NCBI RefSeq assembly: GCF_000006565.2
Contig: NC_031473.1
Location: forward strand, 2,644,134-2,708,133
DNA: 64,000 nt
DNA from: Toxoplasma gondii ME49
Lineage: Eukaryota; Apicomplexa; Conoidasida; Eucoccidiorida; Sarcocystidae
Direction of reading: 5' to 3'
Translations under genes and position numbers: made by a program
Notes under the pieces: generated by a model
Told to the model about the DNA's origin: nothing
What the model saw: only the letters and a program-made list of their open reading frames with translations
Database searches by the model: none
Shown here: positions 26,992 to 39,115 of the stretch, piece after piece
Numbering within the stretch: position 1 is the first letter of the stretch
How the letters are laid out: each line of letters begins with the position of its first letter

Positions 26992-29900
26992 ATGCTCGGG
27001 TACCCACAACTTGACATCGGTGACCTCGATGCTGTCAACCATGGCTGGAAAACCATTTTGGTCGCAGCAAACGGGGCAAACGGGTCGGACCCCGTACAGC
27101 TGAAATTTTCCCCAGACACACCTTTCCAAACCTTTCTTGACTGGAGCGGGCCCAAGGTCAACGTCAGTAAGTGACACTGTTGAGGCTAAATTTTTCTGAG
27201 CTCCCACATGCGCGTTTTCAAACCCCTACACCGCTTCCCATAGATGAGGGGAAAGTCAGCACACGGTGGGTCTTGACGCAGCTCGCTATGCCGAAAATAT
27301 GTTGATACCGTTCGGATGCAGATATGATTTCGCCTTTACACGCATACTTCTTCTGTTCTTCTACTCTCCGTCGCTACTTGGTACGCGGGCTAACAATCTC
27401 GAGCTTTCCAACATCCACATAATGTTCATCCACTCATCCACGCATCCAGTCTGAGGAAATCACCATTCATTTACATATTGTGCTCACCGCCGCAGTTTTT
27501 CTAGCGCCATACCGACTGGCCTAGGAAACAGAACAACGCCGGGGGGTCAACATGAATCGCGGATCATTTGTGCAGAGACACAGTGTATACGTACAAGGCG
27601 ATAGCTACAATGCATGGTCTAGCTATGACCTCTACGTTATTAATGCCTCGATAGATACTGTAGATAGCGAGAGTGGTCCGGTTGATGCCAAAGAATGAAC
27701 GTGACTTCTCAACCACAAGATACAGCGATGTTCCTGCATACTGCTGTTTCCTCTCAGCGCCTGCGCGACGCGCATTCACAGAGACCGGCGACGAAATTCA
27801 GGACTTCGACCAGCTCCTCGATGACGATGTCGTGTATATCTCTAAAGGCGAGGATTTTTGCAAGGGGGGGGCCGACAAGACAACGGATGGTGAGGCAACG
27901 ACTTAGTCCTTCCAATACCAAGGTGTTTTGCGTCCAGTCTTTCCTTGACGTTCTCTAGACGCAACGGAGTCGGTGAAGGCCGGACGACGAAGCCGTTTGT
28001 GTTGGCATTTGATTCTATTTCTGTAAAATTTCCAGTCAATCCTGAAAGCACTTTTGTTTGTAGACGAAGGACTAGTGGCATTAAGGAGTGGTACTCATGA
28101 TAGGGGTTTCGCCGTAACTCCGTGCAAGACAACTGTCTGTTTTGAGTGCTTCCCCGCAGTAATTGGAGGATACGTCGTGAAAGAGCTGCTCGGAGAGGGT
28201 GGCTTCGGTAGAGTCATGAAAGCTGTCCACCCTGAAACAGGCAAGCATTCCCCCATTTGATGACGTTATCGAACAGAAGTGCTCATCGCTGAATCTCATT
28301 GCACTCCAAACTCCAAGAAGTGAACCCTGCGTCTCGAATAGGATGCATTAGTGGGTTTCCCTGCGAGAGTGTTACTGCGATGCGAGTGGCAACGTGTTCG
28401 GAGCGCAATACCTTATGTGTAGGACAGTTAAGATGCAGAATTTGTATGGGTGTCGTTCTTCCCGCATTTCGCTGAATAATTAACTGCGCAACATAATCCC
28501 AACAGTGTCACATGCTGACCCGAGTATCAGGGGCTTTTTTGTTGCCCATATGCTTTTCATAAGCAGTAGGGCACAATGGAAGACGATTTTGTCCAGACTG
28601 TTTCCGCACCTGAATTTGCCACGTGCAGGTCATGCACAATTTTCTCTAGTGTAAACCAAAGTACACCTGTATTAGGTCTGAAAGAGAGAGTTTTGCTAGT
28701 TGAGATCTATAGCCAACTTGTATAAGGCGATCCACATTGAACTGCGTTAAGGTGCAATCTGTACGGAATACAGGGATCGAATGTTTGGTGGCCTGGTACC
28801 AGTTTCGCGTTCGTTGGGCACACGTTTTCGCCGTGATGCAAAACCATGGGTTTCCTTAAAACTCTCTCTTTTTGTGTCATCGACAACAAAGTGGCGAAAT
28901 GCGTGCACTTTGTCACCACCAGGAGAGATCGTTGCAATCAAGCTTATAAACAAAAGATCATTCAACGAGATCACCGATGCTGACCGCGTTTTCGTCGAGA
29001 TCCAGGTAACGTACTGACCACTCTACGAGACAGCTTGTTCTGGAGAACGGTTCTTCACGTACTGATGAACATACGTCACATGCACTCGTTATTCGCCATT
29101 TGGCAGCAGATGATTAGAGTCGCTGCCGACACATTCCAAACAGTTTTTTACTCCATGAAGAAGAGACTGATTGTCTCCCTTTGCGGATAAGTCAAGAAAA
29201 TCATTCTTGCAGCTTATGGGATTTATCACTGCACGGAGCTTTCTCCGTCAGCTCCTCTAAATGATATCTCGTTTCTGCCATGTCTTTAATCGCCTCAGAA
29301 TATGTCTCGTGTGGCAGACAACGATTAAGAGAGGAGCGTTACCTCTTGTATTCGGAACTCCGTCTCAGTTTACTTGTTTCCATCCGCTTGGATAGAAATT
29401 CTTTTTTTCCATCCTTCTGGAGCTCATGATTACCACGAATCTGCACCCTGTGACACGTTGAAGCGCAATTTTCACTGAACAGGCACTGAGAGATCTTTCT
29501 CACAAGCACGTGATAAAGATGAAGGACGTCGTTGACAACCCAAAGTACATCTGCTTCATCATGGAGTACGCGACAAATGGCGAACTGAGAAATTATGTGT
29601 CAAAAAAGACACGCCTGAAGGAAGATGGTCAGTCTATTCCAGGAAAACTACGCCGTCAACGTGAAAAGGACAGTTACTTCCCAATAAAATGGATTTCTTT
29701 TTACATGATAAAACGAAATTATGTTTCCATTCTTTGCTTGCCACAGCTGCGGAACCATTTTAACCTTCATAGATGCAAGACAAAGGTCAACCATCTGGCA
29801 GTGTCACTCGAAAGAATCCGATCCGCGGATTACGCTCCAAAGTGAATATAATGGTGTTTGTACAGTTTGTATGCAAATGTTGGTTCATTGAAAAGGCGCT

Positions 29901-32762
29901 GGATACCACAAATTACTGCACTTAAAAAGTGGATCATGATAAAGAGTCTGTTCTTCCAAATAGATTCCACGAAAAGCAAAAAATCTGCGTGTGCGACTTA
30001 AAAACGACCTGCGGCACCCCTCACCAGTCCAGACGGTCGATCAATCTTCGCACTCGTCTATCCAGATCTGGATGCCGGCTTCCACTTTGTCATCTTCGCC
30101 TTGGCAGAAGCCAGGCAATTTTTTGAACAGATTATCAAAGGTGTTCATTACTGCCACTCTAAAAACATCGTGCACCGGTAAGAGGTCTTTGAACCAGTGT
30201 GGTCATTTGCCCTGAACTGCAAGCGACGGCGTTGTCAGAATTCCACTTTACACAAGGCATGCTGTGCCTGGAGTTCCTTTTTGTGCACACCGTCAACAGG
30301 GATCTGAAGCTTGAGAACATTTTGCTGGACGAGGGCAACCAATGCAAAATCGCGGACTTTGGTCTGTCTCACTTCGTGGTCGACAGTCACGCGACTGTCA
30401 CGGAAGGAGGGACTCAGGCGTACCTCGCTCCAGAAGTCTGGAATGGACAGTCAAAGCACTCAAGTCCTTTTCAGCTGGATGTCTGGGCACTTGGTAAGGT
30501 ACAGTTTTTCCGAGTTAGAGCTGTGGTTCTTCTCCGGGGCGCTGCATCTCTAAATGTCCTTAGGTTCTCTCGCTACGACAACACCTGGGCAGCAGCGAAA
30601 AATCTCGTGCTCGGGTACTCACAGGCAAGCCACATAGTAACGAAGAACCGCTTCACTTGTTGCGTGCCAGCGAGCTTCTGAGAGGAACTACATGAACCAC
30701 CGTACAGGATCTTGTGCCGAAGGACCCAGTGTCCTGTACAGCGTTGGCAAGGTGACGCAGTCGTAGTCTCCTGTTGTTTCGTTTGTTTCTTGAACTACCT
30801 TGCCTTGAGCATGCGTTCTGCCCCAACTCCTTCGAGGACGACTCCAAAAACCAGTTTTGTTTGAAGACCGACAATGATAGAAGACACATTTGTCACAGCA
30901 AGCAAAATACCGCTTCTACTTTGTGTATTTCTGAGCCGTCGTTTGCTACAGGAGTGATTCTGTTCGGCATGACACATGGGCGTCTCCCGTTCGAGAGGCC
31001 AGACCGGCACACGCTCGAAAAGCTGAGGACGGTACTAAATCAGGAGAACTTTGCTTTCGGTGCCTTCTCATATCCCAACTATTCTGTTGTTCAGCGGCGT
31101 GAGGCGTCCTTGCCAGAGTTCCGTTCATTCGGAAAACACACGAGTCCTAGTGTTACATGCTCTTACGGCTGTGTCTGCGCCCTACACTATTGGACCGACA
31201 GGAAAGTAGAGTGGCGTGCTTCACCGGAACTTAAGATGCTCTTTCTTAGATTTTTCTCGTGTAGAAGAAGACAGCCACAGAGACAATGTCAGTCTGTCTT
31301 CTAAAGCTCCCGTAGACGAGGAGTCAGTTCAGTTTTAATTCAGCAAGCCCCGTGACTGTGCCTAGCTACGCAAGCTATCTGTGCAATTACGTGAAGAATT
31401 GGCGTATGCGTGTCCACGCTACAGTGCATTCAAGCAAAATATATCTCGCACCCTGGTCGTCGAGCTAGTTCTGAGAGATTTTAGTTGCTGAACCAGAAAA
31501 TGGGGTGGCATCCGCTGCGTTCCCAGGAGGGTCTGCCCTTTGATGCTACGGCATCTCCGGCTTTGAAGAGAACTATAAATGCAATGCTTCATCCAGATCC
31601 AAGAAAAAGAATCAGAATCAGTGACCTCATGAACGATGCGTGGCTAAGGCAGTCGCTCCCATGGGAAGATGCACAAGAAACTGTTCAACGCGAAAGCAGC
31701 GGCAATTGCAGCTGTAGGCAAAGGCGACAGTTTGTTTAACTGTTATTGATAACAGATAAAGGCGACAGTTTGTTTTACTGTTATTGATAACAGATACACA
31801 CACATGCACACAATCATATGCACGCCTCCTTCTTTGCATAAGCTATATAAACACTTGTTTGTGTCTACATAAATCTCCAGTCACGTGTGAATGCATCCTT
31901 GCGTTTCGGTGAATGTGTGCACACCTCTCAGTATACTGGTGGCTCCACATAACTGTTTATGTAAATATATATACAGATTATTTACCTACACAAATATATA
32001 CATACAAACATACGCACATGCATACGTCCATGCAAAAATATGCATTCATGGAAAGCGAGAGGTTGTTGCCGCCATTTTCTTGAATAGCAATTTCTTTTTG
32101 GGGTTTTGGTGGACAGGTGCGAACGAGCCGGTTTTGTGTTTCTTTTCGCTTGCCTCTGGTTCCCCTCGCCCTCTGCAGCAAAAGCAGATTCATCGAATCC
32201 GAGCAGATCCCCCTCCCAAGATGGCTGTCCCTCGTCTGAAGCAGTTCCGCCGGCAGGCACGACGATCGACGACGCTGTGTATGTCAATCGTTCTGTTTTG
32301 AGGTCTTGGGAACCGCTGTCTCAGGGCATTTCCCCCCCTTCTCGCAATGCGACCTCCCCGACAGAGTCTTCTGTCCCCGCAGTCAAGCGTCCCCTGCGTC
32401 CTCGCGCTCCCGAAAATGTCCAGACTTCTTCATCGGTTCCACCAAACCACATGCGAACTCAAAAACCTGTAGAAAGTGGCACTCCTCGCGCGAGCACCGG
32501 AGCAGGCACTTTGGGTCCGTCTTCTGGACACGGCTCTGGCGCGTCACTTGCATCATCTGCGAGATTCTCTGGAGGGACTTTCGCGCGAAAAAAAGTGATT
32601 TCTCAGACAGGATCGACCAATGGACCTATTATAAATGTCGTCGCGCCGCTTCCCACCAAAAGAAATGCACCGAATTTCCAAAACTCCGTCAGTGGAGAAA
32701 GAAAACACTCCCCGGGCAGACTAGGTGGCTGTTCATCGCCGCCGGACAGCAGATTTCGATAA
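26992..32762 (+). CDS. Ser/Thr protein kinase, CAMK/SNF1-like, with DCX/KHA-like N-domain
   Basis: Proposed exons are 26992-27166, 27758-27889, 28160-28240, 28923-29005, 29483-29627, 30108-30177, 30300-30493, 30952-about 31088, about 31527-31713 and 32179-32762, giving about 595 residues. Residues 13-85 form a ubiquitin-fold-like module: GWKTILVAANG, then RRAFTETGDEIQDFDQLL and DDDVVYISKGEDF. The kinase domain follows directly: glycine loop GEGGFGRV at 114-121, VAIK with Lys136, HRDLKLEN at 228-235, DFG at 248-250, APE at 272-274, and LPFERPDRHTLEKLR. All catalytic residues are present, so it should be active. The tail is Ser/Pro-rich and unstructured. Intron 3 has a GC donor (28241). Weak points: the 31088/31527 junction needs a poor GTTCAG donor and may hide a small exon, and the last exon is placed by frame compatibility only. 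Closest types are SNF1/AMPK-alpha, KIN or DCLK kinases. Confidence 0.85.
28241..28922 (+). other. Non-canonical GC-AG intron
   Basis: The donor reads ACAG|GCAAGC and the acceptor CACCAG. Splicing here gives HPETGEIVAIK, a perfect fit to the kinase VAIK region. No nearby GT preserves both frame and motif. GC-AG is the known minor U2-type class. Confidence 0.75.
31720..31795. repeat. 38-bp tandem duplication with hairpin in kinase intron
   Basis: Two adjacent 38-base copies (31720-31757 and 31758-31795) differ at one base. Each ends with the inverted repeat CTGTTAT-TG-ATAACAG. The unit starts six bases after the proposed donor of kinase exon 9. The one difference turns the in-frame TAA of copy 1 (31737-31739) into a non-stop sequence in copy 2. 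Confidence 0.9.
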
Positions 32763-33541
32763 GACCGAAAGGATTCGGCGTGTTACGAAGAAAAACGGAA
32801 AAATCGTTACAGAGTTGAATCTGCCGCTGTGTGGAAGAGGGGGGGGAAGATAGGTTTTATCTGAGAGAGAAACGATTGATTCGGGGCAGATTATGGAGGA
32901 GCGACACCACGACGCGCTACCACGTCTGAAAAACTGTGAATGGAGAACAACAGGCGGAGTGAACGGGCATTGTTCAACCATATGTTCTTGGCATTACAGT
33001 AGAACACCAATTTTAAATCAGGAGAAAGTACTACATGGTAGAAGTAGATCCTTTTTTGTGTCTTCACAGTGTCAGGTACTTCGATGTCTAGGCTGAGTGC
33101 AGGGGAGTCAGGAGATTCCAGCATTCCGGTGAAATGTTGCACTGAAAGATTGGTGATTGTTGAATAACACAAAGCCAGGGAAACCTGCGTGTATGCGGGG
33201 CATGCATGTTTTAATTTTAAGTAACTTGCTTTGTCCTTGTTCCTGTTCATCGCTTTCCTTGAGTGTTCCAGACACGCAACAGTGGTTTATTCCGAGTATG
33301 ACTGGGGTCCTCTCCTCAAAGAAAACTCCCTCACGGATTCCCCTCCACTGCTTCCTGGTCCTTGGTTGCAAGCAAAAAATTGTATTCGTACAGAGGAATG
33401 TGAAGGAGTAGTTTTTTTTTGGCATACAGTGTGCCTCTTCTGAACATCAACCGTTCAGCTCCAAATGCTTGCGTAGAACACTATGCACTGATGACATACG
33501 GTAGTTCTACGGAGCGCACGCATGCACACAGAGGCGTGCAC

Positions 33542-33586
<45 letters not shown>

Positions 33587-33590
33587 TATC
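33542..33590. repeat. (TA)n microsatellite
   Basis: TA run of about 48 bases interrupted once by a G, between the convergent kinase and OTU genes. Confidence 0.9.
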
Positions 33591-33995
33591 GGTAGCCTTT
33601 GCACGCGAAGTTGCGATTTTTGACAAATTTGTGTTGGGGAAGGAAGATACGGGCTTTGTTTGTAAGTGGAGTACAATTGTGACCTCACATCAAGCTGACG
33701 AAAGAATTTTATTTCGCTTCATCAAAGGCGGCTGTTGGTTTTCACCTCGCCTGGGCAGTCAATTCCACTGTGGTAGACTTTTCGTGTCGACTCCGCATTG
33801 CCCTCTGTTGCTGTTTGCAACCATACTGCTGTTCCTTCTCATGAACCACACGACTCTCTCTATTCGTAGTGACGGGAAAAAGAGATGACCGAAAGGATTG
33901 AGGAAGACACACAACACCCCCTGTAGCCTGCCGAAACTCTCAAAAGAGGTGAAGCCTGCATCTCGTGGTGTCGTCCTTTTGCACGCTATCTTTCC

Positions 33996-34035
<40 letters not shown>
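33996..34035. repeat. (TA)n microsatellite
   Basis: Near-perfect TA run of about 40 bases in the same convergent intergenic region. Confidence 0.9.
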
Positions 34036-34041
<6 letters not shown>

Positions 34042-34469
34042 GGTGTAGATAGCCAAAAGCCATGCTCACTGTGAAGAAAAAACAAAGACAATTACCAGAC
34101 GAGGCACCCCCGACAAACGCAAACGCACAGGAGATGCATGCATACCCTGCAGACAATATTTAAATTCACATCTCTACTTATCTCTAAGTCGCTCTACCAT
34201 CTACTCGGCTCCATCTTTCCCCGCACAAATATATATATATATACAGATATATATACGTATGCATGCGTGGATAATGACCTCAGAGCACTACAGAAACAAC
34301 GAGAAACACACGGGCACTAGCGAAGAAGTTCACCCTGACTAGAGGGAATTCTGTGGTCCTTGACATCTTTCACTGAGATCGATTGCGGCTCCTGTGGACA
34401 CAAAAGCGGGCAAATTGTGGAAAGAAATAGCCGAACGGAGAACATTCGGAAAACCCTGTCAATGCCTCT

Positions 34470-36499
34470 TTATTCGACATCAGAGTCCGATGTCTTGCTA
34501 GAAGCCGGCACCACTGAGTTGTAGTGCCCACCAGCTGCCAAGAGGTGGCGATGGAAGGTAAGGCGCAATGGCGATGACTCTTCAGGGAATTCCTCGCCCT
34601 ATACACGAAGACACACATGGGAGAAACAACAGAGAGACAGAGATCAGGATTTGCGCAGGGAGCGGCAAAGATAGACTACTCTTTCCCGCAAGTGTATTGC
34701 TTATCGAAGCAGTGTGTGCCCTGCTTCAGTTCCTCTACATACATGTCACCCGCTTATAAAATGCACGCACGCATGCGTGCCAACACACACCCAAAGTCGA
34801 AACACTACACACATACACTGATGGAGATACAGACAACCTCGACATAAATAAAAAATGTGTATGCGACCGACTGCTCGTGAAATGCACGCAAAGCCCGTCG
34901 TCTGCGAAAACGACACATAGCACAATGCAGGACACAAGTAGAGACAATGATAGAGAACGCGACGAGAGCAACCTGCTCATGGTTGTCAAAAAAAGAATTC
35001 TCCGTCTGAAATGGCAGATACGACAAGCATACAAGGTGACTACCGGAATCGATTAAAAAAACCCAGCGAAACGCACACAAGTACGATCTGCCTACCCGGT
35101 GAAACTCAAACCACCATGCTCGCCCCTATCCATACAACTGCATTTATACGTATATATACATATATATATATATGTATATTTTTTATGTATTAGAGCGTAT
35201 ACACCTGCGTCTAGATATGCGTGTGTGTAGGCCTTACATAAGTGAGGAGGAGAAATTCTCCCTGATTCATTGTGGCAACTTGAATGCGTCGCTGGAGAAC
35301 CTTGGCAATCACCTGCAACTCGACTTCTCCTCTGGAGCGAAAAAAACAGACACAAGGGCCGTGACAGAAAAGGGAGACCAGCGACGAAAATGCGAGTACA
35401 CATGTCAGCAATTGACCTCCCTACTGAGAGGCAAAAGGCACTGTGGCTTTCACGATGTTCTCTCTGAAGGCGTCTCTGTGGGCAACTTCGGAGTAACAGG
35501 AAACGAAGGTACGCAAGCAGTTGCATTTACAGCGTGACTGCGTGCACATAGACAAGAAAACGAGAAACACATGTAAAAGACGGAGAGAAACGGGAACTGG
35601 CAGAACTGGTACATCTCTAACGATGTCTGTGAATCTCTCCTGATTGTTCCACCCTTCAGAAACAAATACATTTCCGTCAAGGGCCCCGAGCGTCTGGACT
35701 CGCGGATGTCGCACGGTCGTCGACGAATACTTTGACGAGCGGTTGCTCTGTGCATATTCCGACTAATTCCACTTCTACAGACGAAACAGATCCTCCTTCT
35801 TTAGACGCCCTCGGCTGGACAGGTGCCTGCTTTCACGCCTGTCGAGACACTTTCAGGTCCTTCTTTCTCTGGAATGTTTGCTCCTCCCACAGGTCGGCCT
35901 TCCTCCCCGCATCGCTGTGCTCGCCGCGCGTCCAGGGTCACGTTTTCTTCCCTTTCTCCTCAGCTTGCGCCTTCGCTCTGCTCACCCCCATTCAGCAGTG
36001 TTGCGGATCTTTCCGCAGTAATTCGCGAAGCCTGAGAAACGCAGAGCACGAAAAAGACGCAAGCCGAAGGTGACAACGGGAGAGAAAAGGAGCACAAGGC
36101 AGGACAACGGAACGAAGACGAATCGCATCCGCAGTCGCGGAGAAGCCGGTAAAAAAGAAAACAAACGAGCAAACACCGGAAAGAAGAAACCATGTCACAA
36201 CCACATCTGTCTATACACAGCGTTCATTTCAAGCTTTGCAATCCTTCAGAATCTCCAGAGGACACCAGTGCCTCAACAACCTTCGTTACGTTTGCAGAAT
36301 GACAGACAACGACAGGCCGGATGGTCTTGCACCGGATTGATGGGGAAAAACGCAGTGGCAGAAAAAACAACCTTCTGAGCCACAGTCAAGAAGAAAAACC
36401 TAGACCTACGTATGCATTGACAGACGCATATATCAACATACACGTCCACGTCTATTTCTGTGTTAGTGTATATGTATGTCAGCACCTATGTATATCCAA

Positions 36500-36537
<38 letters not shown>

Positions 36538-39115
36538 TGTGTTGTGATACAGATATCCTGGCATATGTATTTGAATGCATAATGACAGTCCTCTGGATGT
36601 CCTCCCGCAAGCGTTCAGAAGACCGTCAAGCTGTAGAAAATGTGTGCATTCGAATTCGTGAAGAGGGTTTCTTGAGATGTACCTTGCTCAGTTTGAGCTG
36701 AATCGTCAAGGAAAGGCTGGAACTCCTCGCGGTTGGCTTCGAGAAAGTCCGCAACTTTGTCCCGCAACTGTTCAACAGCCCAAGTCGCGGGATGTTCGGG
36801 TGCAAACTCGACGCCTTGCGGAGAAATCTGTTGGAGCTGATGGCATACGCCTCTGAAAACGCAAAGAACGCGAGACTAAAACCTGTCCCTACGCAGTGTA
36901 GGAAACAAGAAACAAACACTCGAGAAACGAGCCATCGTTTTTGTCGCCTTCCGCCCCCCTCCACGTGTCTAGACACGTAAGTGGACACTGGCGGAAGTCT
37001 CTTTCAGGCTACAGGTGTACATACACCTTAACACGTCGACATGTTTATTTGCGCTTAAATGTTTCCATGCCGTGAAGCAGCAAAACGAACGACGTGGATT
37101 TGCTCAGTGCCGCTTGCCGTCCTAGGTGAGTTTAGAGCCAGTTACTTTCCCTGCAGGGAGAGAACTGTATTCGCACCGTTCTCTTTATCTTTCTTTCCCC
37201 CTCCGTCGATAGACATTTTCAGTGGCGGTGTGCATCTTATTTCCGCGACTAAACACCCTCCCTTTCACTCCCTTCCACGCATCCACGCGTCCTTCTCCAC
37301 TGTTGAAGTGCATGCGTACGTCTCTGTCTTCTTCCCTGTTCTTTTTCTCCACAGAGTCTGCGATTTCGCGGAGAAGCCGACAAAGCCAAGAGCCCCTTCA
37401 TCGAGAGATTCATTTTCATCTCAAGGCGACGAATACAGAACACCCTTGCCACGGTGACTCTGCGCTGGGAATTGCCGCGCCCGTGCCCACCTGTACATAC
37501 AGTGCCCGTCAGCAGCGATGGAGTGAATGGCGAGGTTTCGCTTCTGCAGATGCGTTCGCAGAAGCTCCCACTCTACTTGACCCGGATCTGGACCTGCCTC
37601 TGGAAAACGCAGAAGACACAAAGACAGCGACACAGCAAAAGAACGAAAGAAAACAGAAATGTGGGTCCGCGGCCAAGACGAGAAGTGGAATGTGGATGGC
37701 GGAAGTTGCTCGGGAAAAGAAAAAAGGAAGCACAACTCTCGACTATCGTTTCTCCCATCATGTCGCACTGGACTGCACGCGCTTCCCTGCCACATGGATA
37801 CCCTGCACCGCTTCACCCCCCACAAAATTTCCTGGAACCGTCGACCCTGAAGTCTGAGCGCATCTGCCGCTCTCGCTTCTCTATTTTACCTTCTCGTTCG
37901 AGCCTAAGAGCTTCTTCTCTCGCCTCGTCTTCTGTGCGTTTCTTCCTTCTGCGCTGCTGTGCCTTGGAAAGCTTTGCAGGCTCTCGGGCTCCGTCGCCGC
38001 CGTACAGCCTCAGCGAAGCGAAGGCGTTGACGACCGCGTCCGCGCTATCGCCTGGCGACGCGGTGACACCCGCGGTCGGTGCGCCGGTGTCTCGGCCCTG
38101 CGAGGCGCTGGCAGCCCCAGCAGCCACAGTGGTTTTTTCCGCGAAGACCCCTGCATTTTCTGTCTCTTCTCGCTCTCCGTTTATCTCCTGCTTCGCCTCC
38201 TCAGATTCTGCCTTCTCTGCATTCTTGGACAAAGCTGCGAGCTGTCTCTTGTGCGCAGCAACGAGGTCTGCTTCCTTCTGCCGAAACTCCAGCTCCAGGC
38301 GCTGCTTCTCTCCCTTCATCTTCGCCCCGGCAATCGCACGTTTACTCGCCGCTTGCAGGTCCTGGAAGAATGACAAAAACATTCTCGAAGAAGCCAGGAT
38401 GCAGATGCGAAGTCAAAAGAGACTGCCCTAAGGCCGCTCGACTTTGTGCGAATTGCTGAGTTAATGCTCACACCTTATCTGGTACTGGATTACAATCCTG
38501 TCCCCACAGACACTCAACTGCATCATGCAAAATGTGATGTACGCCCGCCTGCACATTTCCACTGAAAAGGCTTCCAGGAGGACTCGGAAAACGCAGTGTG
38601 AGACAAGCCCCGAAATCCTCGCAGAAAAGACGCTATTCACCCGCAGAGGGAGCACCACATGCTCACGTCTAAAAATCGATGTAAATATATATATATATAT
38701 AGGTATACAAAGTTATAAGCATGTATATACGTAAATGCTCTTTAGACATATATATACATACATATATATGTATATATGTATATATATGCAGGTCTGTATA
38801 CAGGTTGCTGCACGTACGTGTACCTACATCTTAATGCGAGGCAGTTCTCAGAAAGTGGGCATGGGAACTAAACATAGATGGACGTATATTTACAGGAGGA
38901 TAGACTTGATTATGCATGCGTGTTGATCTGAATGAGTTCATCCAAGAGGGAAGAAGGAATTGGAGCTAATTGCAAAGGGAGAAGGCGGAGAGACGAACCT
39001 TGATCTCCTTTCTTTGTTTCTGAAGAAGTTTTCTTCGACTGCCTCCTCCCTCTTCGCTCTCGCTCTCCGAAGGTTCTGCCCCAGGTCCCCACGAACTCGC
39101 AGCGCTGTTTTCCAT
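34470..39115 (-). CDS. OTU-family deubiquitinase, OTUD6-like
   Basis: Cysteine protease that removes ubiquitin, probably cytosolic. Seven exons on the minus strand, 39115-38999, 38361-37839, 37599-37491, 36852-36683, 36031-35986, 35331-35238 and 34598-34470, join in frame to 395 residues. The N-terminal half is charged and helical (RRKLLQKQRKEIK, KLSKAQQRRRKKR), as in OTUD6. The OTU fold follows: ADGHCMYRGVCHQ with Asp244 and the nucleophile Cys247, the helix AVEQLRDKVADFLEANREEF, FANYCGKIRNTAEWGGEVELQVIAKVL, GEEFPEESSPLRLTFHRH, and the catalytic GGHYNSVV with His378. The full triad motif set is present. Exon 5 is only 46 bases. Exon 2 to 3 is the least certain junction (GTTCCA donor; a phase-0 alternative at 37846/37597 would change two or three residues). 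The start ATG is the first in its frame. It is divergent to the PPR gene and convergent with the kinase. Confidence 0.92.
36499..36538. repeat. (TA)n(GA)n microsatellite in OTU intron
   Basis: A TA run passes into a GA run within the intron between OTU exons 4 and 5. Confidence 0.85.
36963..36978. other. Perfect 16-bp palindrome
   Basis: ACGTGTCTAGACACGT lies in the OTU intron between exons 3 and 4, about 35 bases from a GGTGTACATACACC element. No function is known. Confidence 0.7.
37014..37027. other. GGTGTACATACACC near-palindrome
   Basis: Copy of a motif (GGTGTA, CA, TACACC) that recurs at 40533 and 40918, with a related reverse form at 1228. Here the flanking bases extend the match (AGGTGTA/TACACCT). 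It lies in an OTU intron. Confidence 0.6.
38683..38788. repeat. (TA)n tracts in OTU intron 1
   Basis: Two TA-rich runs, about 38683-38701 and 38748-38788, in the first intron of the OTU gene. Confidence 0.85.

Larger units (their letters stand above)
32763..34469. other. Convergent intergenic region with (TA)n tracts
   Basis: This 1.7 kb lies between the 3' ends of the kinase (+) and the OTU gene (-). It contains two long TA microsatellites (33542-33590 and 33996-34035) and a shorter one near 34230-34257. No coding frame with similarity is seen. Confidence 0.55.

Noticed and set aside
35732..36073. Plus-strand Pro/Ser-rich frames suggesting a kinase C-terminal exon
   Set aside because: They are antisense to OTU exon 5, and joining them needs an intron of 34 to about 75 bases.
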